Source: Pseudomonas laurylsulfativorans (GTDB lineage: Bacteria > Pseudomonadota > Gammaproteobacteria > Pseudomonadales > Pseudomonadaceae). From it: a stretch of 64,000 nt of DNA. The position numbers and the translations under genes were made by a program. The stretch's first letter is position 1. Every line of letters starts with the position of its first letter. The notes under the pieces were generated by a model. That model had not been told where the DNA came from and searched no databases. It saw nothing but the letters and a program-made list of their open reading frames with translations. The stretch spans positions 1-64,000 of the forward strand of contig NZ_MUJK01000005.1 of the NCBI RefSeq assembly GCF_002906155.1, read 5' to 3'. Shown piece after piece: positions 63,721 to 64,000 of this stretch.

Positions 63721-63854
63721 GGTCGTAGCGCCCGCATCCCCAAAACCGGAGCGGCATGGTAACGGATGCATGGCCTCAAGCTCCACTGTGCAAGGCGATG
63801 GATCGATGAGCGATGTCTGCGTAGAGTGAGCAAAAAACACACAAGGACAGCCTT

Positions 63855-64000
63855 ATGTGCCTGATTGTTTTTGCCTGGCGCCCTGGTCATGCCCGGCCGC
63901 TGGTCGTGGCGGCCAATCGCGATGAGTTCTACGCCCGCCCCAGCCTGCCTCTGGCACCATGGCCCGAAGTACCGCACGTCCATGCGGGGCGCGACCTCGA
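63855..64000 (+). CDS. NRDE family protein, 5' part (cut by window end)
   Basis: Only the first ~48 codons are visible, so the protein is cut by the window edge. It begins MCLIVFAWRPGHARPLVVAA and shows the name-giving NRDE motif in AANRDEFYARP. This is the N-terminal nucleophile-like family once called DUF833/TANGO2. AAGGA precedes the ATG. Confidence 0.88.
   Translation, partial: MCLIVFAWRPGHARPLVVAANRDEFYARPSLPLAPWPEVPHVHAGRDL

Noticed and set aside
63721..63840. Longer start of the TSUP transporter
   Set aside because: The extra 40 residues are polar and precede a typical TSUP N terminus; the ATG at 63720 is favoured.

Overview
The window reads as a chromosomal segment of a Pseudomonas, most likely of the P. 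fluorescens group. Reasons: the GC-rich core genes; the gene order yqgE-ruvX-pyrR-pyrB-pyrC', pilT-yggS-proC-yggT, metX-metW, thiS-thiG-trmB, rpoH-ftsX-ftsE-ftsY, coaD-fdx-mutM and ilvD, folA, thyA-lgt, which matches the pseudomonad order as I recall it; and many REP/REPIN palindromes with fluorescent-pseudomonad cores (GGAGCGAGCTTGCTCGCGAT and its GGGCTTGCCC and TGGCTTGCCA variants). No rRNA, tRNA or CRISPR array was seen.

Layout. 1-1.4 kb: an IS110-family transposase with a non-coding right flank that runs up to a REPIN. 1.5-5.4 kb: yqgE, ruvX and the pyrimidine genes pyrR-pyrB-pyrC'. 5.4-7.3 kb: an AT-rich cassette between two ~110 bp direct repeats, holding a colicin M-like bacteriocin gene and a four-helix membrane protein that is its probable immunity protein. 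7.3-19.9 kb: TM2 protein, NlpC/P60 hydrolase, pilT, PLP protein, proline and methionine genes, rdgB, hemW, trmB, thiG/thiS, mtgA. 20.1-24.3 kb: rpoH and the ftsYEX operon (minus strand). 24.6-29.5 kb: an M16 peptidase pair, rsmD, and an extra M16-like protein that has lost its zinc site. 29.6-38 kb: hydrolase, AraC regulator, sulfurtransferase, a TetR/aldehyde dehydrogenase/Tat-lipoprotein/GMC oxidoreductase module, coaD and ferredoxin. 38-51 kb: mutM, an HDOD protein, rlmI, a frameshifted MFS transporter, ilvD, a phosphorylcholine phosphatase, a cystine symporter, folA, and a membrane protein/GTPase pair. 51.3-58 kb: a 2-aminoethylphosphonate gene set (LysR regulator, ABC importer, FAD oxidoreductase, HD oxygenase). 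58-64 kb: a Cd/Zn P-type ATPase with divergent cadR, thyA, lgt, a TSUP transporter and the start of an NRDE protein.

The main find is the bacteriocin/immunity cassette. It sits between pyrC' and the TM2 gene, and the repeats around it each contain the end of pyrC', a REP and the end of the TM2 gene. The bacteriocin keeps the colicin M fold signature and the catalytic D-x-Y-D, but the conserved His of the motif is not where colicin M has it. Also worth attention: a catalytically dead M16 paralogue, an MFS gene broken at an 8-T tract, REPINs of almost constant 100 nt length (one provides the trmB stop codon), and a phosphonate locus without a visible PhnW/PhnX or PhnY.
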